Positions 50,260-61,373 of a stretch of 64,000 nt of DNA are shown here, piece after piece. The notes beneath the pieces are model-generated. The model searched no databases. It saw only the letters and a list, made by a program, of their open reading frames with translations, and was not told the DNA's origin. A program made the translations under genes and the position numbers. The stretch comes from Aureibaculum flavum (GTDB lineage: Bacteria; Bacteroidota; Bacteroidia; Flavobacteriales; Flavobacteriaceae), in assembly GCF_016406085.1 (NCBI RefSeq), contig NZ_JAEHFJ010000012.1, positions 81,267 to 145,266 of the forward strand, in the 5' to 3' direction. Position 1 is the stretch's first letter. Each line of letters begins with the position of its first letter.

Positions 50260-50718
50260 CTATTTCTTTGATTATAAAATGGATTCGTTTAATGCGGTAG
50301 TTTTCAATTCAATAGTTAAAGAAGTTCATATTTAGTTTAAAATAAGTTTTTTGTTGATAAAGTGTGTTTTTTAAAAATCGTCTTAATACAATAATAATCA
50401 GAATTTTACGTTTGTGTTATTAACAATCAAGAACGAAGTTATTAACAATTAATTAAGGTTATTAACATTTTATTAACAATTTAATTTTAGCTATATATAT
50501 TTGCTTTAGTAATAAGTGGAGAATTGAAAGGGTTTATTGGAGTAATCTTTTTTTTAGCAGTTTTATTTAATAAAGTAGCAATACATTAAATGTTAAAATA
50601 ACTTGTGACCTTACTAATGCGATTTAGCACAGTAGGGTTTTTCTATAAGTATTGTTTTAATTATTTAAGGCTCATTGTTTATGTAAATAAAATTACGTTT
50701 ATAATTAAAAAATCAGTT
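50260..50718. other. Intergenic and leader region of giant gene 4
   Basis: Contains the gene 4 promoter (50416-50503) and a leader homologous to that of gene 3: TAGTAATAAGTGGA at 50507-50520 and AACTTGTGACCTTACT from 50600. No gene is supported before the TTG at 50719, although the frame is open from 50605. Confidence 0.55.
50416..50503 (+). promoter_or_regulatory. Giant gene 4 promoter with four iterated boxes
   Basis: GTTATTAACAAT occurs at 50416 and 50438, GTTATTAACAT at 50458 and TTATTAACAAT at 50470, followed by a perfect -7 box TATATTTG (50496-50503). The last three boxes have the same 20, 12 and 26 bp spacing as genes 2 and 3; the first is an extra copy 22 bp further up. Confidence 0.7.
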
Positions 50719-53700
50719 TTGACTAAGCTAAGAAAAGAATTAAATGCACATGTAATAGCCCTTGTGTTATTATTATCATGCCCGTTGGTAGCTCAAACTA
50801 CTTTTTCGGAAAGTGCTGTGAGCTACAATTTAAATATAGGAGGGGCTAAAGATGGTGGCCATGCGTGGGCAGATTATGACAATGATGGAGATCTTGATGT
50901 ACTTGTTTTGGTAAATAGTACGACCCAACGTAATTATTTAATGCGTAATAATGGCGATAATACATTTACTAATGTACAGCCTACATTAGTTACTGGTATG
51001 TTAAATCAAAAATCAGAAAGACAAGCTTTGTGGGGAGATTTAAACAATGATGGACGGCCAGATTTTATAATGAATACAGATGCTAGTACAGGAACTGGAA
51101 AAGCCTTACAAATATTTATTCAAAACCCATCCGGAACCTTTGGAGATGGTATTGGAGGACCAGCCCCTATTACTGTAGGCAGAACTGCAGACAATACAAT
51201 ACAAATTGATCCTATAAATTCAGAAGGTGTTGGTGTTTTCGATTTTGAAGGCGATGGTGACTTAGATATCTTTTTTGATAATCATAGTTTTGGAATTGAA
51301 TTGCTTAGAAATAATTATATCAATCATACTACGCATACTACAGTAAATCCTGCTCCGGCATCCTTGTTTACTCATATTACAACAGGTAATGGAGCTGGTG
51401 TAACTGAATTCGGACTTAATCAATTTGCAACAGACGGTGATTATGGAACGGCTGCGGATGTGAATGATGACGGTTGGGTAGATATTTTTATGCGTAAGCG
51501 GGGTGAAAATGACTTCTTTTTAAATCAAGGTGGAACTTTTAATAATGGTGCTGATTTAGCTCAAGCTGAAAATGCAAATAAAGGAGGAAATGGCTTATGG
51601 GATTTAGATAACGATGGTGATTTAGATGCGGTTTGGACAGAAAATGGTACAACTCAAATTTTTAGAAATGATGGTGGTGTCTTTATACCTTTAGGTGCAG
51701 CAGTTTTTCCAGGATTACCGCAACCTGCTAATACCAATGCATCATCTTCATCTGCTCGTATAGATGCCTTAGCAGGTGGAGATATTGACAATGATGGAGA
51801 TATTGATATCATATTGGTTGGTAATTCTAGAAGTTATTTATATATCAATCAATTAAATAGTCCTACCCCTGCACCCGGAACAATTGGTAGTGGTAGTGCC
51901 ATGAACTTTAATCTCGATGCTGCAACTTTTAATTCCAGTGCCGATGGCGAGGGTACTACAATGGTTGATGTTGATGATGATGGAGATTTAGATATTTATA
52001 TAAATATCAATGGTGGTGCCAATCAATTATACATAAATAACCTTGCTGCAACAAATAGAAATAATCATCTTATTGTTGATGTCACTGAAGATAGAAATCC
52101 TGATGGTACAACGGGTGGGTTTTCTGGAAGAACAGCTATCGGTACAAATGTTTTAATTAAGGATTGTGATGGAAATATTATTAGTGGATTACGCCAAGTT
52201 AATGGTGTTTTTGGACATGGAACCCAACAATCTCCATTAGTTCATTTTGGGTTACCACTTGGAGAGGGTCAACCCTATTTAATTGAAGTACATTATCCAA
52301 ATCTTTACAATAATGCCGCAGGTGCAATAACAAGATTGATAGCCACGGCAGTAGCACAACCGAGTACAATTGTAGGTACAAATCATTACTCAATAACCAC
52401 CACTGATGCAGAAACTTTACAAAATCCAAATGCTCCAATAGCAAACGATGATGTTGAAGCTGTAGCGTATGGAAACACCGTTTCTGTTCAAATAAGTTTG
52501 TTTGATAACGATTCTGAACCCGATGGGGATAGTTTTGCAATTGAAAGTATAACCCAACCTACGATAGGATCTGTTGTAATAGATAACGCTGCCGCTGGAT
52601 TAGTTACCTATACTTATAGTGCTGCAACAGCGTTTCCGGGTACAACGTTTACATATACCATTTCAGATGCAACGGTTACGGTTTGTCCAGGTTCTGGTAA
52701 AAGTGATACAGCTACAGTTACGGTGTATGAACCTTGTGCAGACCCTACCGGTCTCGACACAGATGGTGACGGTATTAATGATGTTTGTGATATAGACGAT
52801 GATAACGATGGAATTTTAGATACCAACGAAGGATGCTCGACGGAGTCTGTTAGTTATAATATCTCTGATGGAAATAATGTAGCACTTTCCTTGAATAACG
52901 GTTCAAATGGTTCTGTTTTTGACATTACAAGGATTGACAATAGTTTTAATTTGAGTATCAATGGCAGTCAGTTGACATCAGCGGAGATAAATTTTTACTC
53001 TGCTGAACGAAATGTTGAATTTGCAGATGGAACGTATTATGGAGCTGGTTCAATGAGTGAAGTCTGGTCTATTACTTCACCCGTAGCAGCCAATGATGAA
53101 ACTCCATTTATTAGATTCATAATTGATGAGAATGGAGCACTTGAAGTGTTTGGATCAAAAACATTAAATGGGCCTTTGGAACCGATGATTTTTACAAATG
53201 GGTTAACATTGAATCCAGTTTCATGGAATGCGGTTACTAACAATTTTATTGTAGATCAAGTTGTGACAGGACCTACTTATATGCAAGGAAATATATCTAG
53301 TTTGGTTCAGGAATGTTCTGTGGATACTGATGGTGATGGTATTTTGGATCATGTAGATTTAGATTCAGACAACGACGGTATTCCCGATAATGTAGAAGCC
53401 CAAACCACTTTAGGATATACGGCACCAAGTGGTACCGATAGTGACGGTAATGGATTAGATGATGCTTATGAAACAACTCCGGGTTCTGGAGAAGGTATTA
53501 CTCCAACCAACACAGACGGTACAGACAATCCAGATTATTTGGATTTAGATTCAGATAATGAAGGGGGAAGTGATACTACAGAATCAGGTATTACGTTGTC
53601 GGGGGTTGATTCAGATGGGGATGGTTTAGATGATGGTACAGATGCGACATCAGATTATTCAGATCCAGGAGGAACAATAGACAATCCATTATCAGGTTCA

Positions 53701-56220
53701 GTACTCTTGACAGATTCCGATAGCGATGCTAATAGTGGAGGCGATGTTGATTTTAGAGATGCAACCGATAATAGACCAGATAATGATGGAGATGGATTGG
53801 TAGATGAATATGATGTAGATGATGACAATGATGGTATTTTAGATACGGACGAAGGCTGTGGAAATTTATTAATTAACGGAAGTTTTGATTCGCAAGACTT
53901 TTCAAGCACAACAGAATTTCCTGGTCCAAATACAGAATCTGGAGGAACATTTATCGGTCAAACTATTAATTCATATAGTTTATATGGATGGAATCAAACC
54001 CACAATTTGGATGGCTGGGTTACAAGTGGAAGTTTTTCATGGACTCCAGATGATTTTGCTGCATCGTATGATGGAGATCAATATATTGATGTGTTAGGAA
54101 ACAATACCCATTCCGGAGGTGTAAATAATATTATTTCACAAACCGTAGCCACTGAAATTGGCGAGTCGTATACCCTATCCTTTTATTGGGGCGAAGATGT
54201 TGGTCACTCAGCAGGGAGTGTTGTAACCATAGATGTAGACGTTACTGATTCGGGAGCTAATAGTTTGGCAAGTCAGACATTAACTACTTTGGCACAAGGT
54301 CCGGTCAATGGTGTTATTGGTCCAAAAAACTGGTTTTATTATCAGGTGTCATTCGTCGCTGCCACTACCACAACTTCAATTGCATTTCAGGCCACTCCAT
54401 CTTCCGGAAATACGAGTGCAGGGGCTGCGTTAGATAATGTTCAGTTGAGAAAAGATGGAGCATGTCAAGATACAGATGGCGATGGAGTAATAGATGCCTT
54501 TGATCTCGATAGTGATAATGATGGAATTTTTGATGCTGTAGAAGCGGGTCATAATCAACCACACTCTGATGGAGAAGTAAATGGAGCCGTGGGTGCTGAT
54601 GGCTTACCAGATTCAGTACAAGATCATCCAGACAATGAGCATATCAATTATACGATAGCTGAAAGTGCTAACGATACCGATACAATACCAAACTTTTTAG
54701 ATTTAGATTCGGATGGAGATGGTATACCAGACAATGTAGAGGCTCAAACTACCATAGGTTATGTAATTCCAAGTGGCACTGTAGATGTGAATGGTGTATT
54801 CACAAATTATACATCGGGATTGACACCTGTTAATACCGATGGAATAGATACTCCAGATTATTTAGATTTAGATTCTGATAATGAAGGTGCAAATGATACT
54901 ACAGAAGCAAGAATTAACCTAAGTGGAAATGATATTGATAATGATGGATTAGATGATGCAACTGATGCCGATACATCAGGATATAGTGATCCTGGAGGGA
55001 CTATTGACAATCCTTTGTCTGGTTCGTTAATATTGTCTGATGTTGATGGTGATGCTAATTCTGGAGGAGATGTTGATTTTAGAGATGATGATACCATCTG
55101 TTCAGAAAGTGCAGGTATTATTGTGAATGAAATGTCAAATGGCGATGGTGGGTCTCAAGATTGGGTAGAGCTGTTAGTTGTTGGCGATTCAGCCAATCCA
55201 ACCGCACCAGTAGATTTAACGGGTTGGTTTATAGATGATAATAATGGTGAGTTCCAAGGTTCTTCTTCAACAGGGGTTGCTCCAGGTTCTATTGTATTAG
55301 GTTCCAACTTTAATGCAGTATCACCAGGCTCGCTTATAGTTATATATAATCAATCAGATAGAGATGCAGCTATTCCTGCTGACGATCCAGCAGATAGTAA
55401 TGGAGATGGTGTTTATATATTGCCAGGTAATCATGCATCACTTAATGGTTGCAGTAATTTACCATCATCAACCAATACAGACTATTTACCTTGTACTAGC
55501 ACAACAGCTTCATGGTCAAGAGTCGCATTTAGAAATACCGGAGATGCCGTTCAAACCAGAAGACCAGATGGAACTTTTTATCATGGTTATTCATTTGGAA
55601 ATGTTGTTGCTCCGTTTCCCTATTTCCCTTGCGGAGGACAATCTTTTAATTTAGGAAATGGTGGAGCTGGCAGTACTTTTGCCTTTCAATGCGGAGATTG
55701 GGAAGATGCTTCTAACTTTATAAGGTCAGGAAAGACAGGAAGAACACCAGGAGCAATAAATTCAGCAGAAAATCAATATTTTTTGACTAATGTTTTAAAC
55801 GGGACCTTGGATTATGATAATTTAAGTAATGCACAAAACTGTAGTGCTGCAGATTTATCTTTAGTAAAAACAGTTAATAATAGTACACCAGATGTAGGAA
55901 ATGATATCACTTTTACTATTGTAATTACAAATGGCGGACCATCGTCTACAACTAATATAGAGGTAGAAGATATTATTCCTTCAGACTTTAATTACACTCA
56001 TATTCCTGCTAATTATACAGTAACTCAAGGAACGGTAACATATAATTCAGGTACTAGGGCTATGAATTGGAATGTAGGAGCTTATGTGTTAAATCCAGGC
56101 AGTTCAATAACGTTAACTTATACGCTAACGGTTGATGTTTGTGGAGAGTTTAAGAATCAGGCAGAAATAATTAATAGTTCTGTTTTAGACCCCGATTCAA
56201 CACCGGGTAATGGTAAATAA
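50719..56220 (+). CDS. Giant secreted VCBS/UnbV/TSP3/LTD/DUF11 protein (gene 4)
   Basis: The product of about 1,833 residues starts at a TTG that gives a normal signal peptide ([19 protein letters not shown], cleaved before Gln). FG-GAP/VCBS repeats ([14 protein letters not shown] calcium loops, 50830-52050) and an ASPIC/UnbV-like domain ([16 protein letters not shown], 52060-52400) form a CRTAC1-like N-terminus. A cadherin-like Ig domain, TSP3 stretches with two Cys-bracketed modules (52825-53320 and 53850-54465), an extended LTD module (55100-55845) and terminal DUF11 (55849-56220) follow. The second bracketed module and the LTD are paralogous to those in genes 3 and 1. Probably co-transcribed with genes 5 and 6. 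Confidence 0.85.
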   Translation: MTKLRKELNAHVIALVLLLSCPLVAQTTFSESAVSYNLNIGGAKDGGHAWADYDNDGDLDVLVLVNSTTQRNYLMRNNGDNTFTNVQPTLVTGMLNQKSERQALWGDLNNDGRPDFIMNTDASTGTGKALQIFIQNPSGTFGDGIGGPAPITVGRTADNTIQIDPINSEGVGVFDFEGDGDLDIFFDNHSFGIELLRNNYINHTTHTTVNPAPASLFTHITTGNGAGVTEFGLNQFATDGDYGTAADVNDDGWVDIFMRKRGENDFFLNQGGTFNNGADLAQAENANKGGNGLWDLDNDGDLDAVWTENGTTQIFRNDGGVFIPLGAAVFPGLPQPANTNASSSSARIDALAGGDIDNDGDIDIILVGNSRSYLYINQLNSPTPAPGTIGSGSAMNFNLDAATFNSSADGEGTTMVDVDDDGDLDIYININGGANQLYINNLAATNRNNHLIVDVTEDRNPDGTTGGFSGRTAIGTNVLIKDCDGNIISGLRQVNGVFGHGTQQSPLVHFGLPLGEGQPYLIEVHYPNLYNNAAGAITRLIATAVAQPSTIVGTNHYSITTTDAETLQNPNAPIANDDVEAVAYGNTVSVQISLFDNDSEPDGDSFAIESITQPTIGSVVIDNAAAGLVTYTYSAATAFPGTTFTYTISDATVTVCPGSGKSDTATVTVYEPCADPTGLDTDGDGINDVCDIDDDNDGILDTNEGCSTESVSYNISDGNNVALSLNNGSNGSVFDITRIDNSFNLSINGSQLTSAEINFYSAERNVEFADGTYYGAGSMSEVWSITSPVAANDETPFIRFIIDENGALEVFGSKTLNGPLEPMIFTNGLTLNPVSWNAVTNNFIVDQVVTGPTYMQGNISSLVQECSVDTDGDGILDHVDLDSDNDGIPDNVEAQTTLGYTAPSGTDSDGNGLDDAYETTPGSGEGITPTNTDGTDNPDYLDLDSDNEGGSDTTESGITLSGVDSDGDGLDDGTDATSDYSDPGGTIDNPLSGSVLLTDSDSDANSGGDVDFRDATDNRPDNDGDGLVDEYDVDDDNDGILDTDEGCGNLLINGSFDSQDFSSTTEFPGPNTESGGTFIGQTINSYSLYGWNQTHNLDGWVTSGSFSWTPDDFAASYDGDQYIDVLGNNTHSGGVNNIISQTVATEIGESYTLSFYWGEDVGHSAGSVVTIDVDVTDSGANSLASQTLTTLAQGPVNGVIGPKNWFYYQVSFVAATTTTSIAFQATPSSGNTSAGAALDNVQLRKDGACQDTDGDGVIDAFDLDSDNDGIFDAVEAGHNQPHSDGEVNGAVGADGLPDSVQDHPDNEHINYTIAESANDTDTIPNFLDLDSDGDGIPDNVEAQTTIGYVIPSGTVDVNGVFTNYTSGLTPVNTDGIDTPDYLDLDSDNEGANDTTEARINLSGNDIDNDGLDDATDADTSGYSDPGGTIDNPLSGSLILSDVDGDANSGGDVDFRDDDTICSESAGIIVNEMSNGDGGSQDWVELLVVGDSANPTAPVDLTGWFIDDNNGEFQGSSSTGVAPGSIVLGSNFNAVSPGSLIVIYNQSDRDAAIPADDPADSNGDGVYILPGNHASLNGCSNLPSSTNTDYLPCTSTTASWSRVAFRNTGDAVQTRRPDGTFYHGYSFGNVVAPFPYFPCGGQSFNLGNGGAGSTFAFQCGDWEDASNFIRSGKTGRTPGAINSAENQYFLTNVLNGTLDYDNLSNAQNCSAADLSLVKTVNNSTPDVGNDITFTIVITNGGPSSTTNIEVEDIIPSDFNYTHIPANYTVTQGTVTYNSGTRAMNWNVGAYVLNPGSSITLTYTLTVDVCGEFKNQAEIINSSVLDPDSTPGNGK

Positions 56221-56335
56221 AAAATTAATATTGAGAAAAATAGGAATAAATAAAATTCAGTTGTTTCATACTTATAGCCAAAACTATGCGTTAATGGGTG
56301 TTACTACAGTACCCCAAACCGAAAGTATATTCAAA

Positions 56336-59300
56336 ATGAAAAAATTTAGAATAATATTAATGACAATGTTATTGTTAGCATTTGGCAAAAGTTTTGCACA
56401 AAGTATTAATGTAACACCAGGAACGGATTTACCCGCGGAAGTAATAGCTTGTGGAGATCAATCCACCTTTAAGTTTAGGGTTTATGGACCCACAGTGGCC
56501 AATGAAAAAGTTGAGGTTCAATTGCCAACGGAATCAGAATATATGAGTTTGGTAGCCCCTGCTTCAGGTGTTACTGTTGATGATTCTGACTTTAAAAAAC
56601 CAATTTTTAATATTGTTAGTGCTCTAGCTGGACCATCAGATTTTATTGATATAGAATATAATGTTTTAACAGGTTGTACAATTGTCATAGACCCTGAGTT
56701 GAGTCATACATTTGTTAATAATACCGCTATCAATAAAACTGTAGATTATCCAACAGTCCAATATTCTGTGCTCGAAGTTAACTCTAATATAGTTCCTTCT
56801 TCGGCGTCTCTTAGTGTGAATGATACTCAAAATTTTACATTTACCATCGGTAATGATCCGGTGAGTCCAAATGCCTATAGTAGCAATATATATGCATATA
56901 TAACACATAGTACTAATGTTGATATTACGTATTCAGGTTCGGGTACTTTTATTGCAGGTAGTCCTTCTGGGGGAATGGTAACCAATATAATTGTTCTTGG
57001 TGCTTCAGATATAGCCACGGTAGGAGATAACGATAATAAATTTGAAAAAAACGAAAGTATAGATATAACTGTAACCGCAAAATTATTAGGTTGTCCTTCA
57101 GGTGGTGGAGAGTCAATCTCATATAGAGCTGGTTATGGTGCTTGTGTAACCGCAAGCAGCCCTTGTTTAACAGGGAATGTTTCTACCTCTGGTATTGCTT
57201 TAGCTTCTGGAGCCCCAGAGTTGCATACTGAAGTAGTCAAAAGAGCATGGCCAAATCCTAGTAGTTCAGATACTGCTGAATTTTTATTGAGAAATGATGG
57301 TACTGGAGCTGGAGATATTTATAATTTATCTTTAGACTTAGGTTTTTCTAATGGAGGAGCAGTTTATACACCTACAGACATCAATAGGTATACTTGGTCT
57401 AATTTTAGTGTAAATGGCAATGCTGTAGCAAATAGTGGTGCAGAAGGAAGTGAAACTAGTTTTCAGTTTGCAACAGATCCAGATGGAGCTGGAGTAGGAC
57501 TAGAAGATTTGGATGGAGATGGTTTCTTCGATGATTTACCTGTTGGTAATTCATTCACTTTAACCAATGAGCTTACGTATAATTACTTAATTGATACGGG
57601 TAATGACACGGCTTGTAATGATATGTATAGAGGATATGCTATTGTAAGATGGGCTCATGAATATCAAGATCAGTGTGGTGAAACAACTCAATTAGATGTT
57701 CCTATGAGTAACTCAGAAAGTTGGAGGCCCTGGAGTTTTTATAATATGCAGCACTCATCGCTAATTGAGAACTCTTCAACGGGAAGTTCTAATTTAGTGG
57801 CAGGGAGTACTTTTGATTTTCAAATAGAGCAACGGAGTAATGCAAGTATTTCTACTTTAAATATTGCCGGATTACATTATGAAGTGCATTATACCTTACC
57901 AGCTGGAATTATTCCAAATGGTAACGGAACTTGGGGAGGCCAACCTTTCAATTTGGTAAGTTTCAATGCTGGTACAGGTTTGGCAATTTATACTTCCAAT
58001 TCAGCTCCAGCAAGTCATAAGACGAATCTTGCCCATGATCCTATTATACCTTTGCAAGTTGACGCAGCTTGTTCGAGTAGTTATGTGGGGAGTATTGATT
58101 ATGAGTATCATTTAAAAGGTGATGCTACGTATGAACCAATTGATTTATGTGGTACCGGACCAACTTTTACAGTAAGTTGTGGGTCACCCGGACCTTCAGT
58201 TTGTGTATCTAATTTTTCTTTAGATAGAACTACTTTTGGTTTTACAGATAATACAGAGACAACATCAGTTACTGCAGCTACTGTGGGTGTTAGAACAGAT
58301 CATGTTGTAGAAGGAGATATGGTACGTTGGCATTTAGAAGTAGATGTAAGTGAAAATAACTTAACTTCTTTAAAAGCATTATTAGAATATGATACTAATG
58401 ATTGGTTTGGGACCCAAGGTGATGGAGGTATTAAAACTTTAAGAGTAGAATATCAGCCAGCGGGCGGTGGTGCGTCTACCGTTTCAACCAATTTGAATCA
58501 GTACAGTTATACAGAAAATAACGGAGGTAAAACCAATCACGAGATAGACTTACGTGGAGGTGACTTTAGTTTAACAATTCCAAGTATTGGAGCTAGATAT
58601 ATTATTGATGTAGATTTAAAAGTTTCTGAAGATGCGTCATTTACGGATACATCATTTGAATCATTAACTGGTATTTTAGCATCTTCACCAGCCACTTCTG
58701 CATTGAATCCAACAACCCATACCTGTAATTTTTTGACGGAAGAATTAGGAATGTTAGAATACTATGATACTTTAAGAACAGATTTAAGACAACAGAGTAC
58801 TACTTTTGACGGTTGTGATGTTATTGATACAGGAGCACGTTTTTCTGTTGCACGATTTTCGAAAATTGGCGATCTATTCCCAAATGAGTTTAGAAATATT
58901 GCTCATTTAAAACAGGTAGATATTTTGGTGCCTGTTGGTGTAGATTATGTTCCTGGTAGTTCTCTTCAAAATACCTATCCAAATCAAACAAATCAACCTA
59001 TTGCTGATCCTACTATCACCTATAATTTTGAACCTGGTTTTAATAAATATTCATGGGTAAATCCAGGAAATTGGACTCTAGGAAAAGCTACTGTTAGTTG
59101 GGGTATAAAAGAAGTTAAATTTCAAGTGGTACCTAATTGTAATGTAAGTGATTGGTCTTATTCTAATGAAAGATTTGGTATTTCAATTTTACCAACTTCT
59201 GAAATGGAGTATTTTAGAAATGTTACCAGTCCAGGTAGAATTGTAAACCCTGCTCGAAATGACATTCCAAGACCTACACAATACATACCATTATCATATA

Positions 59301-61369
59301 CAGTTAGTTCAGCATCTCCTACAGTTTCTACAGAAACAAATGCTGCAATTTGGGATGTTCATATAAACAACACAAGTTCAGGTGGAGGTATTTTAAATAA
59401 TACTTGGTTAGCCATAGATGTGCCAAATAATAATATAGTACCTACACTGTGGATTGGTGCAACACAAATTCCTTTGACAGGTTATGGTACTGGAAAGTAT
59501 TGGGCTCAAATAGGTTTTGTTTCGGCTGTAGGTCTCAATTTAGAAATAAGATCTGATAATTTTAGTGTTTGTGGTACCGATACTTTTAATGTTACCGTTG
59601 GTCAAAATTGTGCGAGTTACCCTACAGATCCTGATACAGGATATCCGGTTAGTGGTGGGTCAGGTAATTACATTTGTAATGTTAAAACAATTCCATTAAC
59701 CTTAAGTACACAAGAACCTTCAATAAATGTAAGTACAACATTGGGTATTCCACCAGCTACTTATGATTTTTGTAGTATTGTACCTTACGAAGTGGCAGTA
59801 AATAATGCGGCTAATGGTTATGCTTATGCATTGTCAGCTGATATTAGATTCCCACTTGGTATGACTTTAGACAATACCACAGGTATATTAAATTATAATG
59901 GAACGGCATATACCGTAGACCCTGCACAAGTAAGTCATAATGTTGCAACAAATACCTATACGGTTGATATTTCTGGAATTACATCACCAATCAGCGGAAC
60001 AAATGGATTACCAGGAGTATCCGCAATAGCATCTAATGAGTTTGAGTTGACTTTTGATACCAGTTTTGATTGTGATTATGTTTCAGGTAGTAAAATTGGA
60101 ACTCAAATAAACGGAGAGTCTTCATGTGGAGACCCTATCGATCCATCACAAGGACAAAGCGAAATAAAAACAAATCCAGTTAACGTAACACAAGTACCTA
60201 CAAACATTCAGTACGCAATGACAGTAACTTCCGATGATAATACGTTACAAGCTTGTAGTCAAACAGAATTAATTAATGTAAATATAAGCAATCAAGGTGT
60301 TACAACAGATGGTAGTATTGAAACCATTGTGGCTACTATTGATGATGCTTTTAATTTTGTTTCCGGTTCATTTACAGCGGGTACTAATAGTCCAGCAGGT
60401 GCACCAGCAGTAACCGTAAATGGGGTTACAGGAGAACGAGTTTTAACTTGGACAATGCCAAATAACATTCCATCAGGTGCGTCAATTTCTTTTTCTTTCG
60501 AAGTTGAAGTAGTAAGCCCTGGAGATGTTTCGTGTACTGATTATGATTTGAATGTTTCAACAAGAGTTGAACAGTCAATTGATTGTTCTGCTACGGGTGG
60601 TGCAACTTGTCCGGCTATAAACAGTATAACTTCTCAAGAAGATGAGCCACTTACAGTTGAAAAAAGTACATTATCAATTACGTCTACAACAGTTAATTCT
60701 GCGGTAAATGGTGGTAATTTAGATATTACAGCAGGTTTTAGTTTAGAGAACACTTCATTGATTGATTTAGCTTCAGGTACTGTTGTTTCTGCATATAATG
60801 ATGTAAATAACAATGGCTCATATGATGCTTCTGATGTGCTATTAGGATCTAAAACAGTAGCTTCGGCTATTGCAGCTGGTAATACAATTGATGATACTAT
60901 TGATTTTTCAGTGGCCCTTGCACGAGGTTGTAATGTATTGCTGGTAGTTAATACATCTAATAATAATTGTATTTGTGATATAGCTGAAACACCTACAGGT
61001 TGTAATTCAGATTTAAATTTGACAAAAGTCACAAATAATGCTACGCCAGATCAAGGAGACAATATTACATTTACCTTAACCGTTACAAACAATGGTACTT
61101 CAGTACCAACAAATATTGTGGTTAAAGATATTATACCAACAGATTTTACATATAACCACCCCGATTTTATAACAACTCAAGGTACAGCTACTTTTAATGC
61201 TATGCGTGAGTTGGTATGGGATTTAGGTGGATTTACATTGCCTGTAGGAGATTCCATAAGCTTGACTTATACTGTTACTGTAGATAATTGCGGTGAGTTT
61301 ATTAATCAAGCAGAAATAACAAATAGTTCGTTAAATGACCCCGATTCAACCCCAAACAATGGTAATTAA
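56336..61369 (+). CDS. Giant secreted beta-sandwich repeat protein with terminal DUF11 (gene 5)
   Basis: The product of about 1,677 residues has a clear signal peptide ([21 protein letters not shown] before Gln). The frame is open from 56210, overlapping gene 4, but the ATG at 56336 fits best. It lacks TSP3 repeats. The body is a chain of beta-rich domains with phrases such as [19 protein letters not shown] and [20 protein letters not shown], resembling conserved-repeat/DUF11-like adhesin domains that I cannot name. A terminal DUF11 (61006-61369) ends with [10 protein letters not shown], like genes 1-4. It lies 115 bp after gene 4 and 4 bp before gene 6, so an operon is likely. Confidence 0.82.
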   Translation: MKKFRIILMTMLLLAFGKSFAQSINVTPGTDLPAEVIACGDQSTFKFRVYGPTVANEKVEVQLPTESEYMSLVAPASGVTVDDSDFKKPIFNIVSALAGPSDFIDIEYNVLTGCTIVIDPELSHTFVNNTAINKTVDYPTVQYSVLEVNSNIVPSSASLSVNDTQNFTFTIGNDPVSPNAYSSNIYAYITHSTNVDITYSGSGTFIAGSPSGGMVTNIIVLGASDIATVGDNDNKFEKNESIDITVTAKLLGCPSGGGESISYRAGYGACVTASSPCLTGNVSTSGIALASGAPELHTEVVKRAWPNPSSSDTAEFLLRNDGTGAGDIYNLSLDLGFSNGGAVYTPTDINRYTWSNFSVNGNAVANSGAEGSETSFQFATDPDGAGVGLEDLDGDGFFDDLPVGNSFTLTNELTYNYLIDTGNDTACNDMYRGYAIVRWAHEYQDQCGETTQLDVPMSNSESWRPWSFYNMQHSSLIENSSTGSSNLVAGSTFDFQIEQRSNASISTLNIAGLHYEVHYTLPAGIIPNGNGTWGGQPFNLVSFNAGTGLAIYTSNSAPASHKTNLAHDPIIPLQVDAACSSSYVGSIDYEYHLKGDATYEPIDLCGTGPTFTVSCGSPGPSVCVSNFSLDRTTFGFTDNTETTSVTAATVGVRTDHVVEGDMVRWHLEVDVSENNLTSLKALLEYDTNDWFGTQGDGGIKTLRVEYQPAGGGASTVSTNLNQYSYTENNGGKTNHEIDLRGGDFSLTIPSIGARYIIDVDLKVSEDASFTDTSFESLTGILASSPATSALNPTTHTCNFLTEELGMLEYYDTLRTDLRQQSTTFDGCDVIDTGARFSVARFSKIGDLFPNEFRNIAHLKQVDILVPVGVDYVPGSSLQNTYPNQTNQPIADPTITYNFEPGFNKYSWVNPGNWTLGKATVSWGIKEVKFQVVPNCNVSDWSYSNERFGISILPTSEMEYFRNVTSPGRIVNPARNDIPRPTQYIPLSYTVSSASPTVSTETNAAIWDVHINNTSSGGGILNNTWLAIDVPNNNIVPTLWIGATQIPLTGYGTGKYWAQIGFVSAVGLNLEIRSDNFSVCGTDTFNVTVGQNCASYPTDPDTGYPVSGGSGNYICNVKTIPLTLSTQEPSINVSTTLGIPPATYDFCSIVPYEVAVNNAANGYAYALSADIRFPLGMTLDNTTGILNYNGTAYTVDPAQVSHNVATNTYTVDISGITSPISGTNGLPGVSAIASNEFELTFDTSFDCDYVSGSKIGTQINGESSCGDPIDPSQGQSEIKTNPVNVTQVPTNIQYAMTVTSDDNTLQACSQTELINVNISNQGVTTDGSIETIVATIDDAFNFVSGSFTAGTNSPAGAPAVTVNGVTGERVLTWTMPNNIPSGASISFSFEVEVVSPGDVSCTDYDLNVSTRVEQSIDCSATGGATCPAINSITSQEDEPLTVEKSTLSITSTTVNSAVNGGNLDITAGFSLENTSLIDLASGTVVSAYNDVNNNGSYDASDVLLGSKTVASAIAAGNTIDDTIDFSVALARGCNVLLVVNTSNNNCICDIAETPTGCNSDLNLTKVTNNATPDQGDNITFTLTVTNNGTSVPTNIVVKDIIPTDFTYNHPDFITTQGTATFNAMRELVWDLGGFTLPVGDSISLTYTVTVDNCGEFINQAEITNSSLNDPDSTPNNGN

Positions 61370-61373
61370 AGAA

